From: Burkholderia pyrrocinia
Lineage (GTDB): Bacteria; Pseudomonadota; Gammaproteobacteria; Burkholderiales; Burkholderiaceae
Reading direction: 5' to 3'
Length of the DNA: 64,000 nucleotides
Assembly (NCBI RefSeq): GCF_018417535.1
Contig: NZ_CP070979.1
Coordinates: forward strand, 62,001 to 126,000
Part shown: positions 46,629 to 54,396 of the stretch, piece after piece
Layout of the letters: each line of letters opens with the position of its first letter
Numbering within the stretch: position 1 is the stretch's first letter
Position numbers and translations under genes: made by a program
The notes under the pieces: generated by a model
The model's input: the letters and a program-made list of their open reading frames with translations, nothing else
Told to the model about the DNA's origin: nothing
Database searches by the model: none

Positions 46629-47323
46629 GAGCCGTTCGCTCCGAGCTTCTCGAGCCGGTAGCCGTAGCCGTAGATCGGAACGATGCAGTAGCCGTTCTGT
46701 GGCTTCAGGTCGAGCTTGACCCGAACCGCCGACACATGCGTATCGAGCGTGCGGGTAGGGATGTCGGGCGAGTGTTTCCATACCGTTTCGATGATGTGTG
46801 CGCGCGACAGCGGTCTGGCCAGGTTGCGGAAGAACAGCAGCGCGACCTGGAATTCCTTCTGCGATAGCGCGACCGGTGTGCCACGGTAGAGAACCCGGCC
46901 TTCCTGCAGGTCGAACGTGTAGTCGTCGAACTGCTGGCTGGTCGCCACGGAATCCTGCCGGTAGGTCCGGCGCAGCAGCGTCGTCACGCGCGCCAGCAGC
47001 ACCGGAGCGGCGACCGGTTTGATCACGTAGTCGTCGGCGCCGGCATTCAGCGCCGAGACGATGTCGGCTTCGTGCGCGCGGCTCGTCATGAACAGCACCG
47101 GCAGGTTCGCGTCGCAGTTCTGCCGGATCCATGCGAGCACCGCGTCGCCTTGCATGTCGACGACGTTCCAGTCGAGGCTGACCAGATCGAACGTCTCACG
47201 CTGCAATCGGTGGATGAGTGCGCGTCCCTCGGTGAAGACATAGCAACTGTGACCGGCCGGCGTGAGTGCCTCCGTGATGAATTGCAATTGGCTGGGATCG
47301 TCGTCGAGAATGGCGATGCGCAT
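46625..47323 (-). CDS. Canonical OmpR-type response regulator (RR3)
   Basis: 232 residues from the ATG at 47323; an in-frame extension upstream is not protein-like. The receiver has a full pocket: acidic residues in AILDDDPS, phospho-acceptor Asp in LVSLDWNVVD, Thr in LFMTSR and Lys in YVIKPV. The winged helix carries LSQKEFQVALLFFRN, TRTLDTHVSAVRVKL and YGYRL. First gene of the operon with the LysM/FecR protein and the CHASE2 kinase, and preceded by a CTGACA box, so autoregulation is likely. It is the most likely activator of the CTGACA-box promoters; no binding data support this. Confidence 0.92.
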   Translation of the reverse strand: MRIAILDDDPSQLQFITEALTPAGHSCYVFTEGRALIHRLQRETFDLVSLDWNVVDMQGDAVLAWIRQNCDANLPVLFMTSRAHEADIVSALNAGADDYVIKPVAAPVLLARVTTLLRRTYRQDSVATSQQFDDYTFDLQEGRVLYRGTPVALSQKEFQVALLFFRNLARPLSRAHIIETVWKHSPDIPTRTLDTHVSAVRVKLDLKPQNGYCIVPIYGYGYRLEKLGANGS

Positions 47324-47452
47324 GTGATTCCGTGTTGCTCGGGCTGATTCGATAAAGGCAACGGAATCGCACGATCGAGCGCTCCAGATGGCGCGCTCGG
47401 GTGCGGATGTCACGTTGCGGCGGTTTTCAGTTGGGTGTTCACTGTCCAGTCC

Positions 47453-47494
47453 AATTTACATCGCCTCCGGATTACAAACGTCAGAGAATGACAG
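47453..47494 (-). promoter_or_regulatory. CTGACA-like box upstream of the RR3-FecR-kinase operon
   Basis: Minus strand CTGTCA 47494-47489 and CTGACG 47484-47479, period 10. A -10 candidate TAAATT (47458-47453) starts 20 rather than 21 bp after the second half-site. Both half-sites deviate by one base, which could mean lower affinity for the system's own promoter. Confidence 0.6.
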
Positions 47495-47860
47495 GTCGCG
47501 CTTTCGTCCGGTCAGGCGGAGAAAGCGGATGCAATCGATAGTCGGGGCGCATTGTTCACCGGGTATCCCTGGATGGCTGTGCCGTGCCGACGGCGAGCAA
47601 CGTGCCATCGATGGCGAGCGGGATACGGGAAAGATTGGACCGTGCCGGCACTGGCACGCCGTGCTCGAGATGGCGCGGTGGGTCTCTCAGGACGGTCGAA
47701 TCTTCTCGCAAAGCCGCGACCCAGGCAATCAGGCAAAGCTGATCGGCTTGTAGTCAAATCCTTACAATCCGGTCGCGAACCACGTTGGGCAACGCGTCGC
47801 GTCCCGAGCGCGGGCGTATGCATGTGCATCGGGGCTCGCCGGCCATGCTCCCGAATCGTC
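47495..47860. other. Intergenic stretch between divergent regulatory genes, no gene seen
   Basis: Frames of 110-140 codons exist on both strands, without ribosome binding sites or a recognisable domain. The stretch separates the divergent RR3 and EAL-protein promoters. Confidence 0.4.
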
Positions 47861-47903
47861 CTGACCTTGTCTGACAGTGGCTGTACCGACGATCGACTAG
47901 TCT
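47861..47903 (+). promoter_or_regulatory. CTGACA-box promoter of the EAL protein
   Basis: CTGACC at 47861-47866 and CTGACA at 47871-47876, 21 bp, TAGTCT at 47898-47903. Start of transcription about 47910, a leader of ~29 nt. Confidence 0.76.
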
Positions 47904-47938
47904 TGTGACTGAAAGCAACGTAGTGTGAGGATGTCACG

Positions 47939-50611
47939 ATGACGTGGATTACCTGGGCCGTGCCGACGGCCTTGGTCGTGGCCGGGATGATGGCGGCCGG
48001 TTTGGTCGGCTACCTGCTTACGGGCAGAAGGGCGTCTGATCCGGGCACGGTATCGCGGGAAGAGCTGAACGCCGAAGCGCCCGATGCGGGCGCTTCGCCT
48101 CACCCAAGCGGCTTCGATCGCGCGTGTCTTGCGGATGCGGGCCCGAAACACGCAACCCCCGACCATGCAAGCGAACATTGGATGGATCTGGCGTCGTCCA
48201 ATGAAGCAGACGTCGAAAGCATCTGCATCGTCGACATCCACGAGTCTGGCGCCTTCGACATCGTGCATCCGTCGCCAGCCGATGATGGATCGAACGATTC
48301 GCGCGCACCGCATCTGGTGCGCGGTCTTCTTGGCGCGTTGCTGGTACCTGCATTCGTTCAACGGCTGGTGGCCGGACGATACGCGAGTGCAGCGGCACAC
48401 AGGTCGGGAAACTGGTACGGAATGGTGGAAACCGCGTCCGGTCCGCACTGTATCCGGGCGGCATGGTCGTCTTTGCCCGTTACCCAGTCGGCCGCAGCCA
48501 GAGTGATCATGGCCCTGCGGGATACCACGGAAGCGATGCGTGTTCATCAGTTTGGCCGCGATCGCGAGCGCGATCTCCGCACCCTGGTCGAGAATTGTCC
48601 GGATCCGATCGTCCGTTACGATCGACAAGGAAAGCGCATTTTCACGAATCCCGCCCATGCGCGCGTAACCGGCATCCCGTTGATGGCCGGCCTCGGCAAA
48701 ACGCCACGCGAGCTCGGCGTATTCGACGAGCCGTCGGCAGACGCGTACGAACAAGTGCTTCACCGCGTGCTGCGCACGGGGCAGGCCGAAGACACCGTCG
48801 TGCAGGTCGGTGCACATGCGTTTTCCGTTCGGATCGTCCCTGAGCGGGACGCGAACGGCAGTACGGCGACTGCGCTTGCGATCGCCAGCGAAATTGCCGA
48901 CCCGGAGCGCACGCAACAGCGGCTGAGCCGGCTGGAACAGCGCTATCGCATGATGATCGACCATTCGTCGGACGCCATCGCGCGTCACGATGCCAGTTTC
49001 GACTGCGTGTACGCGAATCCCGTGTTGCTGCGCCGCTTCGGTCATGCAATGGCGGCCCGGCGAGACGGAATGGTATGGCACGACGCATTCGTCGATCCGA
49101 CGGTCATTCTCGACGGCATCGCCCGGGCGTTCGGGCAGGACGCGCGCGTCGAAATCGACGCGATGTATCGAACCGTCGAAGGAAGTGTGCGGCGCGCACT
49201 CGTCAAGTTCGAACCCGATTGCGATGCCGGTGGAAAGACGACTCACGTACTGGTCATCGTGCGGGAATCAGCTGATGCCGGCGAATCTCACGGCCCGGCG
49301 CGTCAGTCGCCGGCTTTTGACCCGATGGCGAACGACGAGGGCGGTTCTTCGTTCGATGCGCGGATCGGGCAAGCTATCGATGTAGCGCGTCGTGAGGGTT
49401 CTGGCGTCGGCCTCGTGCTGCTTTCGGTCGAGCCGTTCGCCGAAGCGCATGCGTCGTCGGACAAGATAGCGCGCGACAGGCTTCGACGCGCCATCCTGGC
49501 GCATCTCGGCACGCTCGTCGCGCCCGACTGCACAGCCGAGCATCTCGGTGGCGACACATTCGCGATCCTGATTCACGACATGCATTCGCGGAGCGATGTC
49601 TATGCGCTGGCTTCGCACGTACAGGACGAGCTATGCGCGCCGCTGCATGTCGACGGAACCGTGATTGACCTGTCGACAAGCGCCGGATTTGCCAGCTATC
49701 CGTGGGATGCGGACCGCGTGTCGGGTCTGTTCGCATCTGCACATGCGGCGCTATGCGCGGCGATTCGCCGCGATACCGACGCGCGGCGTACCAGCAACGA
49801 ATGGGGTAACGCGCAAGGCGACCGCCGATACGCATTGGCCCGCGAACTGCGCGGCGCACGCGAGCGCGGCGAATTCGAGCTGTACTACCAGCCCGTCGTA
49901 ATGCTCGCCACCGAGCAGACGGTGGGCGCGGAGGCGCTGCTGCGCTGGAATCATCCGGAGTTCGGCATGGTCATGCCGGACGAATTCATCGCGATCGCGG
50001 AGCGGCAGGGGCATCTCGACATGCTCGGCGACTGGATTCTGGAGACAGCCTGTTCTGCGGTGGCCGAATGGAACCGCGCCCGCGAGAGCTCGCTGCGCAT
50101 GTCCGTGAATCTGTCGTGCCGGCAGTTCTCTGCGCGGGATCTGGCGGCTTCGGTCGAGCGCGTGCTTGCCTCGACTGGCTGCAGGGCAGAGTGGTTGATG
50201 CTCGAAATGACGGAAAGCACGCTGCTCGACGATGTCGCGCAGGTACATGCGACGCTTGCCCGATTGCGCGCCCTCGGCGTTGCGATCGCGATCGACGACT
50301 TCGGAACGGGCTACTCCGCGATGAACTACCTGCATCGATTTTCGGTCGACGTCGTGAAGATCGATCGCTCGTTCGTCCGCGACTTTCAGACTGAGCGGCC
50401 GCTATTGTCGATGGTGAGGGCCATTGCGACGCTGGCTGACGCGCTCGGGTTGAGCGTCGTCGTGGAGGGCGTCGAGACGGCCCGGCAGGCGGATCGCCTG
50501 ATTGAAATCGGCTGCCGGACCGCGCAGGGCTATCTGTTCGGCAGACCCATGAGCAAAAGCCGGTTCGAAGCCTATCTCGAGCGCCGGCAGGTTGTTAGCC
50601 GATTCCGCTGA
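47939..50611 (+). CDS. Membrane PAS-PAS-(degenerate GGDEF)-EAL c-di-GMP phosphodiesterase
   Basis: 890 residues from the ATG at 47939 (GAGGATG upstream). One N-terminal membrane helix (TALVVAGMMAAGLVGYLL), two PAS domains at about residues 215-310 and 335-440 (CPDPIVRYDRQGKRIFTNP; SSDAIARHDASFDCVYANP), a GGDEF-like domain at about 470-625 with the motif degraded to LGGDTFAIL, and a complete EAL domain at about 640-885: GAEALLRWNHP, MSVNLSCRQF, LEMTEST, IAIDDFGTGYS, VVKIDRSF and VVEGVETARQ. It should hydrolyse c-di-GMP and not make it. Under a CTGACA-box promoter, it would lower c-di-GMP when the adhesion regulon is on, a built-in check on biofilm commitment (inference). Confidence 0.92.
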   Translation: MTWITWAVPTALVVAGMMAAGLVGYLLTGRRASDPGTVSREELNAEAPDAGASPHPSGFDRACLADAGPKHATPDHASEHWMDLASSNEADVESICIVDIHESGAFDIVHPSPADDGSNDSRAPHLVRGLLGALLVPAFVQRLVAGRYASAAAHRSGNWYGMVETASGPHCIRAAWSSLPVTQSAAARVIMALRDTTEAMRVHQFGRDRERDLRTLVENCPDPIVRYDRQGKRIFTNPAHARVTGIPLMAGLGKTPRELGVFDEPSADAYEQVLHRVLRTGQAEDTVVQVGAHAFSVRIVPERDANGSTATALAIASEIADPERTQQRLSRLEQRYRMMIDHSSDAIARHDASFDCVYANPVLLRRFGHAMAARRDGMVWHDAFVDPTVILDGIARAFGQDARVEIDAMYRTVEGSVRRALVKFEPDCDAGGKTTHVLVIVRESADAGESHGPARQSPAFDPMANDEGGSSFDARIGQAIDVARREGSGVGLVLLSVEPFAEAHASSDKIARDRLRRAILAHLGTLVAPDCTAEHLGGDTFAILIHDMHSRSDVYALASHVQDELCAPLHVDGTVIDLSTSAGFASYPWDADRVSGLFASAHAALCAAIRRDTDARRTSNEWGNAQGDRRYALARELRGARERGEFELYYQPVVMLATEQTVGAEALLRWNHPEFGMVMPDEFIAIAERQGHLDMLGDWILETACSAVAEWNRARESSLRMSVNLSCRQFSARDLAASVERVLASTGCRAEWLMLEMTESTLLDDVAQVHATLARLRALGVAIAIDDFGTGYSAMNYLHRFSVDVVKIDRSFVRDFQTERPLLSMVRAIATLADALGLSVVVEGVETARQADRLIEIGCRTAQGYLFGRPMSKSRFEAYLERRQVVSRFR

Positions 50612-50718
50612 TAGGTGCGCCGCGCTCCTGGATCGGGATCACCGCCGCGAAATCGCGGCGAAAGAAGCAATTGATAGGTGCGCCGTGCGGACAGGCGCCA
50701 ATCGGGGAGAATCAGAAA

Positions 50719-51585
50719 GTGACCTACTGTATCGCGATGCGGGTGAACGAGGGCATGGTCTTTCTGTCGGACACGCGAACCAATGCGGGCGTCGACCAGA
50801 TCAGCACCCACCGGAAAATGACGGTCTTCGAACAGCCCGGCGAACGCATGCTCGTGTTGCTTTGCGCCGGCAATCTGGCCATCACACAGGCGGTGACCCA
50901 TTTGTTGACCGAACTCGCGCCCGCCGACGGCGCGACGTTATGGAACGCGGCGAACATGGTCGAAGCCGCCCGCACGGTCGGTCTGGCGGTCCGCGAAGTT
51001 CACCGGACGTATGCGAAATCGCTGCAGGATTTCAACGTCGATTTCAATTGCAGCTTCATTCTCGGCGGGCAGATTCAGGGGCAGCCGATGCGCCTGTTCC
51101 AGATCTATGCCGCCGGCAATTTCATCGAGGCATCGTCCGTCAACCCATACCTGCAGATCGGCGAATCGAAGTACGGCAAACCGATCGTTGACCGTGTACT
51201 GCGCGCGCATACGTCGCTCGACGAGGCGGCAAAGTGCGCACTGATTTCGATGGACTCGACATTGCGATCGAACATATCGGTCGGGCTTCCGCTCGACCTG
51301 CTCGTCTACGAGAAGGACAGTCTGTGCCTGACCCGTTTCGCCGCGCTCGATCAGGACAGCGAGTATTACCGGATGCTTCACGCCACGTGGGGTGCCCGGC
51401 TGCGCCAGATTTTCAGCGAGATACCGGATCCGCAATGGACCGCACCCGACACGAGCCACCGGGCCACCGAAGCAGGCACAGGGCACCCACAACGCGCGCG
51501 ACCGGGCTTCGTCCAGCACGCCGACGAGCGGGCGACGCCGACGCAGGTACTCGCCTACGCATTGGCATCCGGAGCACCCGAGTAA
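50719..51585 (+). CDS. Anbu-type proteasome-like peptidase
   Basis: 288 residues from a GTG at 50719 with GGGGAGA eight bases upstream. This start gives MTYCIAMRVNEGMVFLSDTR, the family's typical N-terminus; a start further upstream would add an unrelated segment. SDTRTNAGVDQISTHRKM and the NFDVDFNCSFILGGQ-like strand match the Ntn-hydrolase fold of Anbu ('ancestral beta subunit'), a self-assembling relative of HslV and proteasome beta subunits. The C-terminal ~50 residues (Thr/Pro/Ala-rich) are an extension. Anbu normally travels with ATP-grasp, alpha-E and transglutaminase genes; here it follows the EAL gene instead, probably on the same transcript. Its substrates are unknown. Confidence 0.86.
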   Translation: MTYCIAMRVNEGMVFLSDTRTNAGVDQISTHRKMTVFEQPGERMLVLLCAGNLAITQAVTHLLTELAPADGATLWNAANMVEAARTVGLAVREVHRTYAKSLQDFNVDFNCSFILGGQIQGQPMRLFQIYAAGNFIEASSVNPYLQIGESKYGKPIVDRVLRAHTSLDEAAKCALISMDSTLRSNISVGLPLDLLVYEKDSLCLTRFAALDQDSEYYRMLHATWGARLRQIFSEIPDPQWTAPDTSHRATEAGTGHPQRARPGFVQHADERATPTQVLAYALASGAPE

Positions 51586-51586
51586 C

Positions 51587-51618
51587 GAAGACGCCCTATA
51601 TCGGGTTCGATACTCGGG
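51587..51618 (+). terminator. Hairpin overlapping the Anbu stop
   Basis: CCCGAGTA (51587-51594) pairs with TACTCGGG (51611-51618). It covers the end of the coding frame around the stop codon and is followed by CGCGGAATTTT, a moderate intrinsic terminator. Confidence 0.5.
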
Positions 51619-51654
51619 CGCGGAATTTTGCGCGTCCGCAGTACTGCGATGCAA

Positions 51655-51670
51655 TGTCAGGGAATGTCAG
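51655..51670 (-). promoter_or_regulatory. CTGACA box pointing away from the nearest downstream gene
   Basis: Perfect half-sites CTGACA on the minus strand at 51670-51665 and 51660-51655, period 10. On the minus strand the hexamer at the 21-bp position is GCGCAA, not a -10, and the Anbu gene lies antisense. The next plus-strand gene starts 108 bp away at 51779. It could act in reverse orientation on that gene or be a relic. Confidence 0.5.
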
Positions 51671-51778
51671 GACACGGATGTCGGCGATTTTTCCGGTCAA
51701 CGCTGCCAGTCACGCATTCGTTATCCAGTACCGAGTAATCGGATCGAATGAATTTGCGATTCTTATCAGATAAACGAG

Positions 51779-51997
51779 ATGAAAAAAATCGTTGCTGCCG
51801 CAACCCTGGTTAGCCTTTTTTCGATCGGCGCGTTTGCGCGGACGCCGGCATTCTGTCAGGTACGAGGGGGCCGGCCGGTCGCGGAATCGGCGAAGGCCGG
51901 TCATGCGGTTCGCCATCACCACCAGCGGCATCTGAAGCATCGCAACCATCACGAGCTCGAACCCCGCATCGTGACGTATACGCCGAATGTGACGTGA
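51779..51997 (+). CDS. Small secreted His-rich protein
   Basis: 72 residues. Signal peptide KKIVAAATLVSLFSIGAFA, then a short basic, His-rich mature part (HAVRHHHQRHLKHRNHH) with a single Cys. The histidines might bind metal. No family recognised. It is followed 88 bp later by another small secreted protein rich in His and aromatic residues. Confidence 0.6.
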   Translation: MKKIVAAATLVSLFSIGAFARTPAFCQVRGGRPVAESAKAGHAVRHHHQRHLKHRNHHELEPRIVTYTPNVT

Positions 51998-52085
51998 GTC
52001 GCGATCGAGCGGCCGAGGAGGCCGCGTCGAAAACGGGTGACCTCATGCCATGCGTTGGCGTCGCCCAAAACCAGGAGAGAGGAAG

Positions 52086-52370
52086 ATGAAGCAACTCGCG
52101 AAATATCTCGTGGCAGCTGGTCTTGCGGCCAGCCTGTCGACCGTGGCGCTTGCCGCTGGCATCGATGTGAATATCGGAGCGCCGGCGCTCGTTACGCCCG
52201 CGCCGGTGGTCGTTACGTCCGCGACCGGTTGGCATGGTGATCGCTATTGGGACGGTCACCGGTACTGGGAGCGCACCGAATGGGAGCGGCACGAACATCG
52301 CGGCGATGGGCGCCACCATGGCGAACGCGGGCACTGCCCGCCCGGTCTCGCGAAGAAGGGGGCTTGCTGA
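52086..52370 (+). CDS. Small secreted protein, YXXRY/His-rich
   Basis: 94 residues from the ATG at 52086 (AGGAGAGAGGAAG upstream). Signal peptide YLVAAGLAASLSTVALA; mature part GIDVNIGAPALVTPAPVVV followed by WHGDRYWDGHRYWERTEW and a His/Gly/Cys tail (CPPGLAKKGAC). The pattern is that of small Burkholderia periplasmic proteins of unknown function. The strong ribosome binding site fixes the start. Confidence 0.7.
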   Translation: MKQLAKYLVAAGLAASLSTVALAAGIDVNIGAPALVTPAPVVVTSATGWHGDRYWDGHRYWERTEWERHEHRGDGRHHGERGHCPPGLAKKGAC

Positions 52371-52659
52371 CGATGTCTCGATGTGGCGGTAGCTCAGTTA
52401 GTGTATGAAGCGGCTTTCGAACTGCTTTGGACCGAGCACCGCGAACACCTGTATCGATGCTGCGAGCGTTCCGTACTTGCTGCCGCCACATCCCGAAGCC
52501 AACCCATGGCAATGGACTGCTTCGGCGTTAATCCATGCAAGGTTCGCGAGAGCCTTCAAATAGTGAATTGCTTGCGAAGGTCAGGGCGCGCAATCAGGCC
52601 AACGCGGCGCTCGAGTTGATGCGTAACGATCCCGGGGCGATCCGCGGCGGACTGCGGAT
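52371..52659. other. Rearranged stretch without a gene
   Basis: Contains GGTAGCTCAGTTAG at 52386-52399, which looks like a tRNA D-arm, but no matching acceptor stem, anticodon loop or T-arm follows. It leads into the IS30 scar. Confidence 0.4.
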
Positions 52660-52845
52660 TCAACCAGTCGATGCAACGGCTTGATGGAATCGTTCAGCCG
52701 GGGTATCGAAGTTTGGTGTGTTTCGCGGGCGTTCGTTGAGCCGCCCAGCGATGGCGTTGAGCTTGGCTTGCGAATAGGCGGAGAGATTGGTTCCTTTCGG
52801 GAGGTACTGTCGCAAGAGCCCGTTCGTGTTTTCGTTCGTGCCACG
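52660..52845 (-). mobile_element. IS30-family transposase remnant (C-terminus)
   Basis: Minus-strand frame RGTNENTNGLLRQYLPKG, TNLSAYSQAKLNAIAGRLNE, RPRNTPNF and TPAERFHQAVASTG, stop at 52660. This is the C-terminal part of an IS30 DDE transposase including its last catalytic Glu region (NENTNG). The homology stops abruptly at about 52845, some 60 bp before the next plus-strand gene. Confidence 0.82.
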
Positions 52846-52903
52846 CATTGCCGGTCGGCACGGCGTGTCACAATTGCGCCACTTCCAATCCCGACTGCTC
52901 TCC

Positions 52904-53848
52904 ATGCTCTGTCCTGCACTGCGGCTCGCGGCCCTGCTTCTGTCCTGGATGACAGCTGCCACGGCGCTGGCTGACCCTCAGTACTTCCACAAGACCTTTG
53001 CGGGTCGCATCGGCAGTCGCTATGCGTTCACGATGGATATCAAGAATGTCGACGGAAGACTGACGGGAAGCTATCGCTACGCCGGCAAGCGCAATGATAT
53101 CTACCTCGGCGGCAAGATCGACCCATCAGGTACCTTTACGATGGACGAGATCGAGGGCACGGGCAAACACACCGGCACCTTCATCGGCAAGGTGGCCGGC
53201 AACACGCTCGATGGCACTTGGGTATCGGCCTTTGGCGACCAGCGCTTGCCTGTTGACGCGCATCAGACCTCGGAAATTATCATCGGCTCGAAGCGAACGA
53301 TTCTCACGCAGGCGATCGGCACTTATGCGCTCGATAGCATCAGCGGCACCGGGGGCGCCAACGGCATGTGGGAATCGTGGCGGGAAAAAGGCCGGTGGAA
53401 ATCGAATGTCTCGTCCATCGAGATGGGGCACCGCGAGTTCTCGGACGTGAGTCTGACACGTGAGGACCGGCACCGGCTCGACAGCATGACGGTTACAGTG
53501 GATCCCTCGCTCACCACGCGCCTGGGCGTCGATGGCAAGGTGCTGCTGTCAATCCCGTACCGTGACGCGGGCATGCAGTACGAGATCCGCCAGTCCCACG
53601 ACAGCGTAGTGGAGGATGACCTGAAGACGCTATCGCCCGCCACTACCGTTCGTGACGAGCATCTGTACCTGCTCGCCCGTGATGCAATCGATTTCGTGCC
53701 GGAGATGTCGGGCAACTATCTGCCCAACGACGGCGTGGATATCGTGACGGTCACCTACGCCGTCGTCGACAAGACCTTCGAAGTCTACCTGCGGGACGGC
53801 AACTGTTGCGGCGGCACCGTGTTCAGCTTCAGGCGCAAGACCCGCTGA
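52904..53848 (+). CDS. Secreted protein of unknown function
   Basis: 314 residues from the ATG at 52904. The frame is open further upstream into the IS30 remnant, but the signal peptide (ALRLAALLLSWMTAATALA) sets the start. The mature protein is beta-rich: YAFTMDIKNVDGRLTGSY, then YLGGKIDPSGTFTMDE and GTFIGKVAGNTLDGTW, a pattern of repeated short strands seen in lipocalin-like barrels; a second half contains DGVDIVTVTYAVVDK and ends FSFRRKTR. No family is recognised. It is boxed in by IS30 and integrase remnants, so it arrived with, or survived inside, a mobile segment. Confidence 0.6.
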   Translation: MLCPALRLAALLLSWMTAATALADPQYFHKTFAGRIGSRYAFTMDIKNVDGRLTGSYRYAGKRNDIYLGGKIDPSGTFTMDEIEGTGKHTGTFIGKVAGNTLDGTWVSAFGDQRLPVDAHQTSEIIIGSKRTILTQAIGTYALDSISGTGGANGMWESWREKGRWKSNVSSIEMGHREFSDVSLTREDRHRLDSMTVTVDPSLTTRLGVDGKVLLSIPYRDAGMQYEIRQSHDSVVEDDLKTLSPATTVRDEHLYLLARDAIDFVPEMSGNYLPNDGVDIVTVTYAVVDKTFEVYLRDGNCCGGTVFSFRRKTR

Positions 53849-53849
53849 T

Positions 53850-54130
53850 CCAACGTTGATTACCTCCGACGCGGCACGGTGCCGAAGATCGTGGAATCGG
53901 ACTTCAGGATGGCGGGCTTTGGTGCGCGCCTTGTTCCATTCGTCCGTCAATTTCCACGACGGGATGGTGAACGTCACGCGGCACGCGATCACGGTGATTC
54001 GAGGGTGGATCGGAATGAGTGGGCGGCGCCCGTTTTTCGTGCGGCCAGGCGAGAACCCGCCCGTGGTCGGGACGGCGCGCAAAATCTCGCCCATGCGCAT
54101 GCCCGAATAGTATGCAGTGCAGATTGCGGC
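53850..54130 (-). pseudogene. Tyrosine recombinase (phage-type integrase) fragment
   Basis: Minus-strand frame TAYYSGMRMGEILRAVP with the first catalytic Arg region, KNGRRPLIPIHPRI, and EVRFHDLRHRAASEVINVG with the HxLR-H box. The N-terminal arm-binding domain and the catalytic Tyr are missing. The fragment ends within 2 bp of the stop codon of the preceding plus-strand gene. Confidence 0.75.
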
Positions 54131-54215
54131 CGGGCTTGTTGGTTCGTGGACTGTTCGCGATTTCCAGCAACGTCGCGCACGATCTGTGGCTTGATTTCGC
54201 TGATATATCCGCACG

Positions 54216-54250
54216 AAAAAAAAGCGCGCCGTACGAGGAGCACGGCGCGC
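54216..54250 (-). terminator. Intrinsic terminator of the small RNA
   Basis: Stem arms 54250-54242 and 54232-54224 (9 bp, GC-rich), 9-nt loop, then eight T on the minus strand at 54223-54216. This is the strongest intrinsic terminator I see in the window. Confidence 0.88.
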
Positions 54251-54306
54251 GAAATAAGCTGGATGAGAGACCAGCCTACAGGCGTGACCGACCGAGGGGG
54301 TCGGTC
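54216..54306 (-). ncRNA. Predicted ~91-nt small RNA under a CTGACA-box promoter
   Basis: The promoter at 54356-54314 predicts a 5' end near 54306. From there the transcript has a 7-bp hairpin at its very 5' end (GACCGAC pairing with GTCGGTC), a second small hairpin (GCTGG/CCAGC), and a 9-bp GCGCGCCGT/ACGGCGCGC stem followed by eight U. No open frame with a ribosome binding site fits. Terminator and promoter are on the same strand, 91 bp apart, which is classic trans-acting sRNA layout. The target is unknown; regulation with the adhesion genes suggests it acts on envelope mRNAs. Confidence 0.72.
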
Positions 54307-54313
54307 GCCGTCG

Positions 54314-54356
54314 ATAATAAGCGCGCGCCGCATGAAACATTGTCAGGGTTTGTCAG
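54314..54356 (-). promoter_or_regulatory. CTGACA-box promoter of the small RNA
   Basis: Minus strand CTGACA 54356-54351 and 54346-54341, exactly 21 bp, then TATTAT 54319-54314, the closest match to a consensus -10 among the boxes. Confidence 0.8.
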
Positions 54357-54396
54357 GGGTAATTCCCCCGGTTCCCACAGGGTTCGGAAGTAGAAA

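Noticed and set aside
52384..52470. tRNA-like GGTAGCTCAGTTAG
   Set aside because: Only a D-arm-like stretch; no acceptor pairing, anticodon stem or T-arm could be drawn in the next 90 bases.
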